Both the position numbers and the translations under genes were made by a program. From Aurantimonas endophytica (GTDB lineage: Bacteria; Pseudomonadota; Alphaproteobacteria; Rhizobiales; Rhizobiaceae), in contig NZ_JACIEM010000006.1 of NCBI RefSeq assembly GCF_014196845.1, positions 372,001-436,000 of the forward strand: a stretch of DNA of 64,000 nucleotides, read 5' to 3'. How positions within the stretch are numbered: position 1 is the first letter of the stretch; each line of letters opens with the position of its first letter. Positions 25,457-34,975 of this stretch are shown here, piece after piece. The notes below the pieces were generated by a model that was not told the DNA's origin, did not search any database, and saw only the letters and a program-made list of their open reading frames with translations.

Positions 25457-26470
25457 ATGCCGCGCATGACGATGATCGAGGCGATCCGCGACGCCCATGC
25501 GGTGGCGATGGAGGCCGACCCCAACGTCGTCGTCTATGGCGAGGACGTCGGCTATTTCGGCGGCGTGTTCCGCTGCACCGCCGGGCTGCAGGAGCGCTTC
25601 GGCCGCAACCGCTGCTTCGATGCGCCGATCAACGAGAGCGGCATCGTCGGCACCGCCATCGGCATGGCCGCCTACGGGCTGCGGCCGGTGGTCGAGATGC
25701 AGTTCGCCGACTACGTCTATCCCGCCTACGACCAGATCGTCTCGGAGGCCGCGCGGCTGCGCTACCGCTCCGCCGCCGACTTCACCGCGCCGCTGGTGGT
25801 GCGGATGCCGACCGGCGGCGGCATCTTCGGCGGCCAGACCCATTCGCAGTCGCCCGAGGCGCTGTTCGCCCATGTCGCCGGGCTGAAGACCGTCGTGCCG
25901 TCCAATCCCTACGACGCCAAGGGGCTGCTGATCGCCGCGATCGAGGACAACGACCCGGTGATCTTCCTGGAGCCGAAGCGGCTTTATAACGGGCCCTTCG
26001 ACGGCCATCACGACCGGCCGGTGACGCCGTGGTCGAAACACCCGCTGGGCGAGGTGCCGGAGGGCCGCTACGTGGTGCCGCTCGGCCAAGGCGTGGTCCG
26101 CCGCCCCGGCGAGGCGGTCACCGTGCTGGCCTACGGCACCATGGTGCATGTCGCCGAGGCCGCCGCCGCGATGACGGCGATCGACGCCGAGATCATCGAC
26201 CTCCGGACCCTGGTGCCGCTCGATCTCGACCTGATCGAGGCCTCGGTGAAGAAGACCGGGCGCTGCGTCGTCGTCCACGAGGCGACGCTCACCGCCGGCT
26301 TCGGGGCCGAACTCTGCGCGCTGGTGGAGGAGACCTGCTTCTACCATCTGGAGGCGCCGATCAGGCGCGTCGCCGGCTGGGACACGCCCTATCCGCACGC
26401 CCAGGAATGGGACTATTTTCCGGGGCCCGCCCGCGTCGGCGCGGCGCTCAAGCAGGCGATGGAGGCCTGA
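25457..26470 (+). CDS. bkdA2: Branched-chain 2-oxoacid dehydrogenase E1 component, beta subunit
   Basis: A 337-residue transketolase-like beta subunit. Visible features are VYGEDVGYFGGVFRCTAGL, the FDAPINESGIVGTAIGMA segment, the QSPEALFAHVAGLKTVVPSNPYDAKGLL region, and the C-terminal DLRTLVPLDLDLI and VVHEATLTAGFGAE. It forms the alpha2beta2 E1 tetramer with the preceding gene. The E2 gene follows after 2 bp. Confidence 0.94.
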   Translation: MPRMTMIEAIRDAHAVAMEADPNVVVYGEDVGYFGGVFRCTAGLQERFGRNRCFDAPINESGIVGTAIGMAAYGLRPVVEMQFADYVYPAYDQIVSEAARLRYRSAADFTAPLVVRMPTGGGIFGGQTHSQSPEALFAHVAGLKTVVPSNPYDAKGLLIAAIEDNDPVIFLEPKRLYNGPFDGHHDRPVTPWSKHPLGEVPEGRYVVPLGQGVVRRPGEAVTVLAYGTMVHVAEAAAAMTAIDAEIIDLRTLVPLDLDLIEASVKKTGRCVVVHEATLTAGFGAELCALVEETCFYHLEAPIRRVAGWDTPYPHAQEWDYFPGPARVGAALKQAMEA

Positions 26471-26472
26471 GC

Positions 26473-27777
26473 ATGGGCAGCGTCACCATCAAGCTGTCGG
26501 ACGTCGGCGAGGGCGTCGCCGAGGCCGAGCTGGTCGAATGGCACGTCGCGATCGGCGACGTCGTGCGCGAGGACACGGTGCTGGCGGCAGTGATGACCGA
26601 CAAGGCGACGGTGGACATTCCGGCGCCCGTCGACGGCACGGTGGAATGGCTGGGCGGCGAGATCGGCGAGACCATCGCCGTCGGCGCGCCGCTGGTCCGG
26701 CTCGCCGTCGCCGGCGGGGAAGGCGACGCGGTCGTCGCGGCGGCCGCGGCGCCGCACGCCGAACCGCAGGCCCCGGAACCCGAGCCGGAGGCGGAAGACC
26801 GCGCAGAGACGGGCGACGCTGCCCCGCAAGCCGCGCCGGCGCCCCGGCCCGCCTCGCCGAGGTCCGGCGCCGCCCGGTCCGACCTCGGCGCGCCGCGCAA
26901 GTCCGGGGAGCGGCCGCTCGCCTCGCCGTCCGTGCGGCGCCGCGCCATGGATGCGGGGGTCGACCTGCGCCGCGTGCCGGGCAGCGGTCCCGCCGGGCGC
27001 ATCGGCCATGACGATCTCGACGCCTATCTCGCCGGCGGCGTCGGATCCGCCGGTCCCGGCCGCCTTGCCGCCGACAATTCGATCTCGGAGGTGAAGATCG
27101 TCGGGCTGCGGCGCAGGATCGCCGAGAAGATGGCGCTCGCCACGCGCCGCATCGCCCACATCACCTATGTCGAGGAAATCGACGTCGAGGCGCTGGAGGA
27201 ACTGCGCGCCGCGCTCAACCGCGACCGCCGCGACGACCGGCCGAAACTGACGCTGCTACCCTTCCTTATGCGCGCGATGGTCATCGCGATCCGCGACCAG
27301 CCGCTGATGAACGCCCATTACGATGACGAGGCGAACGTCCTGCGCCAGCACGGCGGCGTCCATGTCGGCGTCGCCGCGCAGACCGGCGGCGGCCTCGTCG
27401 TGCCGGTGGTGCGCCACGCCGAGGCGCGCGACGTCTGGGGTTGCGCCGAGGAGGTGGCGCGGCTTTCCGAGATGGCCAAGACCGGCCGGGCCAAGCGCGA
27501 GGAACTGTCGGGATCGACGATCACAATCACCTCGCTGGGCGCGCTCGGCGGTATCGTCACGACGCCGGTGATCAACCATCCGGAGGTCGCCATCGTCGGG
27601 GTCAACAAGATCGAGATGCGGCCGGTCTGGGATGGCGCGCGCTTCGTGCCGCGGCGGCGGATGAACCTCTCGTCGAGCTTCGACCACCGGGTCGTCGACG
27701 GCTACGACGCGGCGGTCTTCGTCCAGCGCATCAAGGCGCTCCTGGAAACCCCCGCGATGATCTTCGCCGAGAGCTGA
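26473..27777 (+). CDS. bkdB: Branched-chain 2-oxoacid dehydrogenase E2 (dihydrolipoamide acyltransferase)
   Basis: A 434-residue E2 with one lipoyl domain at the N-terminus (lipoyl lysine in MTDKATVDIPAP, about residue 43), a Pro/Ala-rich linker, a peripheral-subunit-binding domain (ASPSVRRRAMDAGVDLRRVPGSGPAGRI), a second linker, and the catalytic acyltransferase domain ending with SFDHRVVDGYDAA, the HxxxDG active site. It forms the core of the multienzyme complex. ATG 26473 was chosen at the classical E2 N-terminus; the longer in-frame extension lies inside the E1beta gene. Confidence 0.94.
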   Translation: MGSVTIKLSDVGEGVAEAELVEWHVAIGDVVREDTVLAAVMTDKATVDIPAPVDGTVEWLGGEIGETIAVGAPLVRLAVAGGEGDAVVAAAAAPHAEPQAPEPEPEAEDRAETGDAAPQAAPAPRPASPRSGAARSDLGAPRKSGERPLASPSVRRRAMDAGVDLRRVPGSGPAGRIGHDDLDAYLAGGVGSAGPGRLAADNSISEVKIVGLRRRIAEKMALATRRIAHITYVEEIDVEALEELRAALNRDRRDDRPKLTLLPFLMRAMVIAIRDQPLMNAHYDDEANVLRQHGGVHVGVAAQTGGGLVVPVVRHAEARDVWGCAEEVARLSEMAKTGRAKREELSGSTITITSLGALGGIVTTPVINHPEVAIVGVNKIEMRPVWDGARFVPRRRMNLSSSFDHRVVDGYDAAVFVQRIKALLETPAMIFAES

Positions 27778-27786
27778 GGCGCCGCC

Positions 27787-29184
27787 ATGGCCGACATGAC
27801 CTGCCAGCTTCTCGTCATCGGCGCCGGTCCCGGCGGCTACGTCGCGGCGATCCGCGCCGGCCAGCTCGGGGTCGACACGGTGATCGTCGACGACCGCAAG
27901 CCGGGCGGCACCTGCCTGAACATCGGCTGCATCCCCTCCAAGGCGCTGATCCACGCCGCCGACGAGTATTTCCTGCTGCGCGAAGCGGCGGGCGGCCGGG
28001 CGATCCCGGGCGTGACCGCCGGCGCGCCGGCGCTCGACTGGCCACGCGTCGTCGACTGGAAGGACGGCATCGTCAACCGCCTGAACAACGGCGTCACCGG
28101 GCTCCTGAAGCGCGCCCGGGTGAAGCTGGTTGCCGGCCGGGCCCGCTTCCTCGACGGCAAGACCGTCGAGGTCGACGGCGAGACCGGCAACCAGCGCATC
28201 ACGGCGGAATCGGTGGTCATCGCCACCGGCTCGGTGCCGGTCGAGCTGCCGATGCTGCCTTTCGGCGGCAAGGTGATCTCCTCGGAAGAGGCGCTGAGCC
28301 TCGATGCGCCGCCGGCGCGGCTCGCGCTGGTCGGCGGCGGCTATATCGGCGTCGAGCTCGGCACAGCCTTCGCCAAGGCCGGTTCGGCCGTCACCATCGT
28401 CGAGGCGACGGACCGCATCCTGCCGCTCTACGACGCTGATCTGGTGAGGCCCGTCGCCGCCCGGCTGGAGACGCTCGGTGTCGAGATCCTCACCGGCGCG
28501 AAAGCCAAGGGCCTCGCCGGGGAGGATCGGGATCTCCTGGTGGAAGCTGTGGACGGCAGCGAACGCCGGATCGGCGCGGACATTGTTCTCGTCACCGTCG
28601 GGCGTCGGCCGCTCACCGAGGGCTGGGGGCGCGAGGAACTCGTGCTCGACATGGACGGCGCCTTCGTCCGGGTCGACGAGCAGTGTCGGACGGCGATGCG
28701 CGGCGTCTATGCGATCGGCGATCTCGTCGGCGAGCCGATGCTCGCCCACAAGGCGATGGCGCAGGGCGAGATGGTGGCCGAGATCGTTGCCGGCGAGCGC
28801 CGCGCCTTCGACAAGCGGGCGATCCCGGCGGTCTGCTTCACCGATCCCGAGATCGTCAGCGTCGGCCTTTCGCCGGAGGCGGCGAAGGCGCAGGGGATCG
28901 CGGTCAAGCTCGGCAGCTTTCCCTTCCAGGCCAATGGACGGGCGATGACGCTGCACCGCGACGACGGCTTCGTGCGGGTCGTGGCGCGCGCCGACGACCA
29001 TCTGGTCCTCGGCATCCAGGCGGTCGGGGCGGGCGTCGCCGAACTGGCCGCGGCCTTTTCGCTGGCGCTGGAGATGGGCGCCTGCCTCGAGGATGTTGCC
29101 GGCACCGTCCACGCCCACCCCACCCAGGGCGAGGCGTTCCAGGAAGCGGCGATGCGCGCGCTCGGCCACGCCCTGCACGTCTGA
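27787..29184 (+). CDS. lpdA: Dihydrolipoyl dehydrogenase (E3)
   Basis: A 465-residue FAD disulfide oxidoreductase. The N-terminal FAD motif is VIGAGPGGYVAAIRAGQLG; the redox disulfide is GGTCLNIGCIPSKALI; a second Rossmann motif GGGYIGVELGTAFAK binds NAD; and the C-terminal catalytic dyad lies in HAHPTQGEAFQEA. Last gene of the bkd operon, 9 bp after the E2 gene, so it is probably the dedicated E3 of this complex, although other complexes could share it. Confidence 0.95.
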   Translation: MADMTCQLLVIGAGPGGYVAAIRAGQLGVDTVIVDDRKPGGTCLNIGCIPSKALIHAADEYFLLREAAGGRAIPGVTAGAPALDWPRVVDWKDGIVNRLNNGVTGLLKRARVKLVAGRARFLDGKTVEVDGETGNQRITAESVVIATGSVPVELPMLPFGGKVISSEEALSLDAPPARLALVGGGYIGVELGTAFAKAGSAVTIVEATDRILPLYDADLVRPVAARLETLGVEILTGAKAKGLAGEDRDLLVEAVDGSERRIGADIVLVTVGRRPLTEGWGREELVLDMDGAFVRVDEQCRTAMRGVYAIGDLVGEPMLAHKAMAQGEMVAEIVAGERRAFDKRAIPAVCFTDPEIVSVGLSPEAAKAQGIAVKLGSFPFQANGRAMTLHRDDGFVRVVARADDHLVLGIQAVGAGVAELAAAFSLALEMGACLEDVAGTVHAHPTQGEAFQEAAMRALGHALHV

Positions 29185-29278
29185 CCGGCCGCTCCCGGCC
29201 ACGATATTTGTCTCGCCGGGTCGGCTGGTGTAGGAACCGCCGTTGCGGGGACTTCGACGGGCTGGATCAGGACACTTC

Positions 29279-30568
29279 ATGGATCGCATTCGCATTCGCG
29301 GCGGCAACGAGCTGAACGGGACGATCCCGATTTCCGGCGCCAAGAACGCCACCTTGCCGCTGATGATCGCCGCGTTGCTGACCGACGACACGCTGACGCT
29401 CGAGAACGTGCCGCATCTGGCCGACGTCGAGCAGCTGATCCGCATCCTCGCCAATCACGGCGTCGACTATGCCGTCGCCGGCAAGCGCCTGCACCAGGAT
29501 CCGGGCCTCGGCCGGACCATCCATTTCAATGCCCGCACCATCGTCGACACGACCGCGCCCTACGAGCTGGTCTCCAAGATGCGCGCGAGCTTCTGGGTCA
29601 TCGGTCCGCTCTTGGCGCGCATGCACCGCGCCAAGGTCTCGCTGCCGGGCGGCTGCGCCATCGGCACGCGGCCGGTGGATCTGTTCATCGACGGGCTGCG
29701 CGCGCTCGGCGCGACGATCGAGATCGACGCCGGCTATGCCGTCGCCGAGGCCAAGGGCGGCCTCGTCGGCAACCGCTTCGTCTTCCCCAAGGTCTCGGTC
29801 GGCGCCACCCACGTCATGCTGATGGCGGCCTCGCTGGCCAAGGGCGAGACCCTGCTCGAGAACGCCGCGCGCGAGCCAGAGATCGTCGACCTCGCCAAGT
29901 GCCTCAATGCCATGGGCGCCAAGATCTCCGGCGCCGGCACGTCGACCATCACCATCCAGGGCGTTCCGGCGCTGTCCGGCGCGCGCCATCCGGTGCTGCC
30001 CGACCGCATCGAGACCGGCACCTATGCCATGGCCGTGGCGATGACCGGCGGCGACGTAACGCTCACCGGCACCAGCGCCGCGCTGCTCCAGTCGGCCGTC
30101 GGCACGCTGCGCGACGCCGGCGTGACGGTGGAGAGCGTCGAGAACGGCATCCGCGTCTATCGCAATGGCGGCGGCATCTCGCCGGTCGACGTGATGACCG
30201 ACCCGTATCCCGGTTTCCCGACCGACCTGCAGGCCCAGTTCATGGCGCTGATGACGCGCTCCAGCGGCGTCTCGCACATCACCGAGACGATCTTCGAGAA
30301 CCGTTTCATGCATGTGCAGGAACTGGCGCGGCTGGGTGCCCGCATCTCGCTGTCCGGCCAGGTGGCGACGGTCGAAGGCGTCGAGCGTCTGCGCGGCGCG
30401 CCGGTGATGGCCACCGATCTGCGCGCCTCGGTCTCGCTGGTGATCGCGGGCCTGGTCGCCGAGGGCGAGACGACGGTCAACCGCGTCTACCATCTCGACC
30501 GGGGCTTCGAGCGCCTGGAGGAGAAGCTCGGCAATTGCGGCGCGGACATCGTTCGCATCAGCTCTTGA
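29279..30568 (+). CDS. murA: UDP-N-acetylglucosamine 1-carboxyvinyltransferase
   Basis: A 429-residue MurA, catalysing the first committed step of peptidoglycan synthesis (transfer of enolpyruvate from PEP). The catalytic cysteine is present in [16 protein letters not shown], so the enzyme should be fosfomycin-sensitive in principle. Other motifs: [11 protein letters not shown] at the N-terminus and [17 protein letters not shown] in the second domain. Start ATG 29279 gives the family N-terminus [12 protein letters not shown]. In many rhizobia murA is followed by a DUF2948 gene, hisD, a UPF0262 gene and a phosphatase before infA; here infA follows directly. Confidence 0.96.
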   Translation: MDRIRIRGGNELNGTIPISGAKNATLPLMIAALLTDDTLTLENVPHLADVEQLIRILANHGVDYAVAGKRLHQDPGLGRTIHFNARTIVDTTAPYELVSKMRASFWVIGPLLARMHRAKVSLPGGCAIGTRPVDLFIDGLRALGATIEIDAGYAVAEAKGGLVGNRFVFPKVSVGATHVMLMAASLAKGETLLENAAREPEIVDLAKCLNAMGAKISGAGTSTITIQGVPALSGARHPVLPDRIETGTYAMAVAMTGGDVTLTGTSAALLQSAVGTLRDAGVTVESVENGIRVYRNGGGISPVDVMTDPYPGFPTDLQAQFMALMTRSSGVSHITETIFENRFMHVQELARLGARISLSGQVATVEGVERLRGAPVMATDLRASVSLVIAGLVAEGETTVNRVYHLDRGFERLEEKLGNCGADIVRISS

Positions 30569-30658
30569 TCGATGCGGCCCGGCCAACGCAGGCCCATATC
30601 GGCGGTGGCTTGCTTTTTCGGCCGTTTCCTCCGATCTAGGGCCCCGATTTCCGTTTCG

Positions 30659-30701
30659 TCGCCGCCTTCGCGGCGATAGTCGTGCATGGCGCCGAAGCGC
30701 C
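30659..30701 (+). other. Two hairpins in the infA leader
   Basis: TCGCCGC (30659-30665) pairs with GCGGCGA (30670-30676) over a CTTC loop, and GGCGC (30688-30692) pairs with GCGCC (30697-30701) over a CGAA loop. They sit between murA and infA and may end the murA transcript or structure the infA leader. No long T-run is present. Confidence 0.4.
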
Positions 30702-30733
30702 GTGCCCCAAACAACATTCAAGGCATTTTCCCG

Positions 30734-30952
30734 ATGGCAAAAGAAGAAGTTCTGGAATTTCCGGGGGTGGTTACCGAACTGCTGCCCAACGCGACCTTCC
30801 GGATCAAGCTCGAGAACGATCACGAAATCATCGCCCACACCGCCGGCCGCATGCGCAAGAACCGCATCCGCGTCCTGACCGGCGACAAGGTGCTGGTCGA
30901 GATGACCCCGTACGACCTGACCAAGGGTCGCATCACCTATCGCTTCAAGTAA
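30734..30952 (+). CDS. infA: Translation initiation factor IF-1
   Basis: A 72-residue OB-fold protein, [20 protein letters not shown]..., with [19 protein letters not shown] and the C-terminal [12 protein letters not shown] typical of IF-1. It binds the ribosomal A site during initiation. It is followed 22 bp later by maf and yacG in one likely operon. Confidence 0.97.
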   Translation: MAKEEVLEFPGVVTELLPNATFRIKLENDHEIIAHTAGRMRKNRIRVLTGDKVLVEMTPYDLTKGRITYRFK

Positions 30953-30974
30953 GCCCGAGAACGGGGACGGATCG

Positions 30975-31613
30975 ATGCCAGCGCGCCCCCTTCTGGTGCT
31001 CGCCTCCGGTTCGCCCCGGCGGCTTCAACTGCTGAACCAGGCCGGGATCGAGCCTGACAGGCTGCTGCCTGCCGATCTCGACGAGACGCCGCAGCGTAAC
31101 GAGCACCCGCGCTCGCTGGCCAAGCGGCTGTCCAAGGCGAAGGCCGAATCGGCGATCGCGACGTTGAGCGAGATGGATCTCGGTCCCGCCTTCGTGCTGT
31201 CGGCCGACACGGTCGTCTCGGTCGGCCGGCAAGTGATGCCCAAGGCCGAGCTGGTCGAGGACGCGATGGCCAATCTGCGCACCCTCTCCGGCCGCACCCA
31301 CCGGGTCTATACCGGTGTCTGCCTGGTCGGCCCGAAGGGCGCGCTGCGCCAGCGGCTGATCGAGACCCGCGTGCGCTTCAAGCGCCTGTCGCGCGAGGAT
31401 ATCGACAGCTATCTCGCCTCCGGCGAGTGGCGCGGCAAGGCGGGCGGCTATGCCATCCAGGGCCTTGCCGGCAGCTTCGTCGTCCGGATGGTCGGCTCCT
31501 ACACCAATGTCGTCGGCCTGCCGCTCTACGAGACGCTGTCGCTGCTCGCCGGCGAGGGCTACGACATCCACGGACGGTGGAAGGCCGCAACGGTCGAAGC
31601 GGAAGACGCATGA
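30975..31613 (+). CDS. maf: Maf family nucleotide pyrophosphatase
   Basis: A 212-residue Maf/HAM1-fold protein. The N-terminal loop [15 protein letters not shown] and the SADTVVSVG segment with the catalytic aspartate are present, with [12 protein letters not shown] and [15 protein letters not shown] later. Maf proteins hydrolyse non-canonical or methylated nucleoside triphosphates and have been linked to septum inhibition. It overlaps yacG by 4 bp (ATGA). Confidence 0.93.
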   Translation: MPARPLLVLASGSPRRLQLLNQAGIEPDRLLPADLDETPQRNEHPRSLAKRLSKAKAESAIATLSEMDLGPAFVLSADTVVSVGRQVMPKAELVEDAMANLRTLSGRTHRVYTGVCLVGPKGALRQRLIETRVRFKRLSREDIDSYLASGEWRGKAGGYAIQGLAGSFVVRMVGSYTNVVGLPLYETLSLLAGEGYDIHGRWKAATVEAEDA

Positions 31614-31813
31614 CGGGCGGGTCTGCGACGGTCACGCCGCTGCGCCCGCGGCGGCAATGTCCCGAGTGCCGACGGCCCTCGGATCGCGAGAACTACCCGT
31701 TCTGCTCGGCGCGCTGCAAGGCGGTCGACCTCAACCGCTGGCTGACCGGAGCCTACGTGATTCCGGCCAGCGAAGAGGAGCCATCCGACCCCGACACCGG
31801 CGAGTCCGCCTGA
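31610..31813 (+). CDS. yacG: DNA gyrase inhibitor YacG
   Basis: A 67-residue zinc-binding protein with the CPECRRPS...[24 protein letters not shown] pattern: four cysteines in a CxxC-X13-16-CxxxC treble-clef arrangement. E. coli YacG binds GyrB and inhibits gyrase. The infA-maf-yacG order is conserved in alphaproteobacteria. ATG 31610 overlaps the end of maf. Confidence 0.93.
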   Translation: MTGGSATVTPLRPRRQCPECRRPSDRENYPFCSARCKAVDLNRWLTGAYVIPASEEEPSDPDTGESA

Positions 31814-31866
31814 GCCGGAGCGTGCGGCAGGTCGCTTGAAGCCGCCGGCGACGGCCCACCGGGCTG

Positions 31867-32085
31867 TCAGGGGCCGGTATCGGCTTCCCGCTGTTCCGGG
31901 TCGGCCTTGCCGGCCATCGTCTCGCCGCTTCGCAGTTCGCGAACCAGCGGCTCCACCAGTCGGCCCGGACCGCATCGGCTGTTGACGATGCCGAGGGCGC
32001 GAAGCGCGGCCTCGATTTCACCAGCAAGTTGCCTGTCGTCATCATTGGACACGGGCGCTCGTCCTTGCGGTGTGTGATAGGTCAT
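31867..32085 (-). CDS. Small hypothetical protein
   Basis: A 72-residue frame (ATG 32085, or GTG 32052 with AAGGA upstream). The part after the GTG reads SNDDDRQLAGEIEAALRALG, amphipathic and charged, followed by RLVEPLVRELRSGETM and a polar tail. No family was recognised. Codon usage is GC3-rich like the neighbours. It converges with yacG. Confidence 0.4.
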   Translation of the reverse strand: MTYHTPQGRAPVSNDDDRQLAGEIEAALRALGIVNSRCGPGRLVEPLVRELRSGETMAGKADPEQREADTGP

Positions 32086-32235
32086 CACCACACCCTAGCA
32101 GGACACCCGGTATCAACTATCAACTGCTTTAACTGTCTGGAAATATTTCGAGAACTTCCCCGCTTCGCGGCCGAGAAGGCCGGCGCTGGGGAATTCCGCG
32201 AGTGGTTCGCGGAGCCATCCGGGATGATGCCTAAC

Positions 32236-32850
32236 CTACCGGGCCACTGCGCCCACGACGACGTCGGAAGCCACGCCGATATCGAGCCAGGTGCCGGGAT
32301 CGCTCTTGCTCTGGCGCTTGACGAATCTGTACGGCGCATCCGTCCAGGCGACCACCCGCCAGTTGAGGTTGTCGAGGATGAAGTCGCCGCGATCGGTGTG
32401 CAACGTCAGGACGGCATGCCCCTCGCCATTGCGCTTGCGCACCACGGTGAGAAGGAGATTGGCAAGGTCGATCCCGATCTCGTGGAGGGCGCGCCGCTTG
32501 AGCAGCGCGAAGTCTTCGCAGTCTCCCGCATCGACGGGATAGGCCCAGCGTTCTTCCGTACCGTAGAGGTCCTGGTCGGAACGGGGTTCGATCCGGGCAT
32601 TGATGCGCGTGTTGATTTCCGCCACGGCGAGGATGAGCTCGTGGTCGAGCTTGAGCGGCGCCACGAGCCCGCGGGACTGGACCGGGCGACACTCGTCCTT
32701 GTTCTCGAGGCAGAACAGATGGTGCCCGATCGGCTGCGTTGTTGCGTGGCCCACCGGCATGTATTTTGCCCCGGTGCCAGCTGCTGCGGGGAACGCCAGC
32801 AACGTGAGGCAAAGCGATAGCGTGGCGCCGACTGCGCGAAGTCTCGACAT
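32236..32850 (-). CDS. Transglutaminase-like cysteine peptidase (BTLCP family)
   Basis: A 204-residue exported protein: residues 1-29 form a signal peptide (RLRAVGATLSLCLTLLAFPAAAG). The mature part has the bacterial transglutaminase-like triad: cysteine in AGDCEDFALLKR, histidine in GEGHAVLTLHT, aspartate in FILDNLNWRV. Family members (Peptidase C93) include periplasmic proteases acting with adhesin-cleaving systems and others of unknown target. ATG 32850 was preferred to an upstream start. It is expressed alone; the upstream 270 bp is comparatively AT-rich and holds no gene. Confidence 0.88.
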   Translation of the reverse strand: MSRLRAVGATLSLCLTLLAFPAAAGTGAKYMPVGHATTQPIGHHLFCLENKDECRPVQSRGLVAPLKLDHELILAVAEINTRINARIEPRSDQDLYGTEERWAYPVDAGDCEDFALLKRRALHEIGIDLANLLLTVVRKRNGEGHAVLTLHTDRGDFILDNLNWRVVAWTDAPYRFVKRQSKSDPGTWLDIGVASDVVVGAVAR

Positions 32851-33123
32851 TCGCACCCCCAAAGAAGCGAACGATTATGACCTGATGAGGGGATGTTCGG
32901 TGCAATGCAAAAATCTGTCAACGGGAGGCAGTGTGTCGGTCACGTGACAGACGTCAGTTTCGTGCAAGCTTCCTGGGCAATGGCACTGGACGCCCTCGCC
33001 TGCAGCAGGTGCGGCGAAGGTCGCCAGCCGCCTAACATATGGAACGTGCACGGTTTTGACGCAGCTCTCGGGCGTTGGTGACAATTTGAACACAGTCAGA
33101 GAATTCTGCGTCCGCCGAAGGAA

Positions 33124-33942
33124 CTATACTGTTGATGGGGGATGTCCGGCGTCCCGGGCCGCCGTCACGAGGTCCAGCGCAGCCCGTTCGATCAGCTGCA
33201 GATCGCGTGGCCGCGACAGCCGGTGGTCGCCGTCGCGCACGAGCGTCACGACGACGCCGTCGGAGGGGAGGTGGCTGACCAGGCCGAGGGCATGTTCGAA
33301 CGGAACGTCGGGATCAGCCATGCCCTGGATGATGGTGACGGGGCAGCCGGTCTCGATCGGCCCGTCCATGACGAGATTGGCCACGCCATCCTCGAACAGG
33401 GCCCTCGTATAGATGGTCGGCTCGTCGGAATAGGCCGAGGGCTCGGCCAGGAAGCCTTTCTCCGCGAGTTCCCGGCGCTGCGCCACGGTCAGCTTCGGCT
33501 CCATCAGGCGCCGGGTGAAGTCGGGTGCCGGCGCCAGCAGCAGCAGGCCCACGATCTCCGTCCCGCCGCGGACGGCGCGCGCCTGCTGGACGAGCCGTAG
33601 CGCGATCCAGGCGCCCATCGACGAGCCGACGAGGATGGCCGGTCCGTCGACGGCCTCGGCGATGACGGCAGCGGCGTCCTCCACCCATCGGCTGATCGTG
33701 CCGTCCTCGAAACGGCCGCCGGATTCGCCGTGACCGGAATAGTCGAACCGGCAGAAGGCAAGGCCTTTCTCGCCGGCGAGCCCGGACAGATGCTCGGCCT
33801 TGGTGCCGCGCATGTCGGACCGGAAGCCACCCAGCCAGACGAGGGCCGGGGCCTCGCCGTCGCGGCGCTTGTAGGCGATGCGGCGGGCAGCCTCGCCGGA
33901 TCCGACGACGAGGGAGCCGGGGCGTTCGGGCGCGATGTCCAT
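33124..33942 (-). CDS. Alpha/beta hydrolase
   Basis: A 272-residue alpha/beta-hydrolase. The nucleophile elbow is ILVGSSMGAWIAL (GxSxG as GSSMG), the oxyanion region is LVWLGGFRSDMRGTKA, and a late GDHRLS supplies the histidine. ATG 33942 has GGAG at a 7-bp distance, better than the ATG at 33948. It is divergent from infC; an alpha/beta hydrolase next to infC is common in rhizobia. The substrate is unknown. Confidence 0.88.
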   Translation of the reverse strand: MDIAPERPGSLVVGSGEAARRIAYKRRDGEAPALVWLGGFRSDMRGTKAEHLSGLAGEKGLAFCRFDYSGHGESGGRFEDGTISRWVEDAAAVIAEAVDGPAILVGSSMGAWIALRLVQQARAVRGGTEIVGLLLLAPAPDFTRRLMEPKLTVAQRRELAEKGFLAEPSAYSDEPTIYTRALFEDGVANLVMDGPIETGCPVTIIQGMADPDVPFEHALGLVSHLPSDGVVVTLVRDGDHRLSRPRDLQLIERAALDLVTAARDAGHPPSTV

Positions 33943-34057
33943 AAGCATTCTCCAAGCTTGTCGGCTGCCTCTAGCCGCCGGCGCGGCATCCCGAAAGCCC
34001 TCGAAGGAGGGGATGCCACGATGGCTCGGTTGGCCTGACGCAACGGCAGATTGCGCG

Positions 34058-34135
34058 CTATCCCTTGTCACGGGATAGGGCCGGATACATTTTATCCCTG
34101 CGCGGCGTGCCAAATGGCTCTGCCGATGCTATAGA
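34058..34135 (+). promoter_or_regulatory. infC upstream hairpin and candidate promoter
   Basis: A perfect hairpin CTATCCC-N7-GGGATAG lies at 34058-34078. Further down, GTGCCA (34107-34112) and TATAGA (34130-34135) are 17 bp apart and could be the infC promoter, giving a leader of about 110 nt before the infC start at 34253. Confidence 0.4.
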
Positions 34136-34252
34136 AATTCCCCGCGTGGAGGCACCGCTCCTTGTCGGCCGCCTTGTGCTCCCTTGCGGAGCCGGTGGTC
34201 CCAGCGTGCTCTTCCGCCCGCCAAGCGTCGTCAACAACTGGAGTAAACGACC

Positions 34253-34792
34253 ATTCGCAGACCATTTCGTGCCCCACCGACCCAAAAGGAAGGACCGCGC
34301 TCCAACAAGGAGATCCGCGTTCCGATGATTCAGCTGATCGACGTCGAGGGCGTGAACCTCGGTCAGATCGCGACTCAGGAAGCCCTGGCGATGGCAGAGG
34401 AGGCGGGTCTCGATCTCGTGGAGATCGTTCCGACCGCCAACCCGCCCGTCTGCAAGATCCTCGATCTCGGCAAGCTGAAATACGAGAATCAGAAGAAGTC
34501 CGCCGAGGCGCGCAAGCGCCAGAAGACCATCGAGGTCAAGGAAATCAAGATGCGTCCGAATATCGACGCGCATGATTACGAGACCAAGATGAAGGCGGTG
34601 CGGCGGTTCTTCGACGATGGTGACAAGGTCAAGGTGACGCTGCGCTTCCGTGGTCGCGAGATGGCGCATCAGGAACTCGGCATGCGACTGCTCAACCGGG
34701 TGCGCGAGGAGACGGCCGAGATTTCCAAGGTCGAAGCCGAGCCGAAGCTCGAAGGCCGGCAGATGATGATGGTCCTCGCCCCGCGCGGATGA
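34253..34792 (+). CDS. infC: Translation initiation factor IF-3 (AUU start)
   Basis: A 179-residue IF-3. The family N-terminus [19 protein letters not shown] is encoded from an ATT at 34253, with GGAG at 34240-34243, 9 bp upstream; there is no ATG, GTG or TTG at that position. The first ATG (34325) would remove 24 conserved residues. In E. coli, infC also starts with AUU, which makes IF-3 autoregulate its own translation by discriminating against this codon. Core motifs [25 protein letters not shown] and the C-terminal [17 protein letters not shown] are intact. It is separated by about 1.5 kb from rpmI-rplT. Confidence 0.93.
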   Translation: MRRPFRAPPTQKEGPRSNKEIRVPMIQLIDVEGVNLGQIATQEALAMAEEAGLDLVEIVPTANPPVCKILDLGKLKYENQKKSAEARKRQKTIEVKEIKMRPNIDAHDYETKMKAVRRFFDDGDKVKVTLRFRGREMAHQELGMRLLNRVREETAEISKVEAEPKLEGRQMMMVLAPRG

Positions 34793-34975
34793 TTTTTGCG
34801 CGGCGATCCTCCGGGAACGCCGCGCTTGACCCTGGCGCTCCTGCTGGCGATTGCGAGCGCCGGCGCTCTTCTCCGAAGCAATGTCTGTCTGTCGATCGCG
34901 GCGCCTTGCGCACAGGGCCTGGCTGAAGCCGAGCCGGCGACTGCTGCGCCTGTCCGGTCATGTTCCGCGGGCTGC

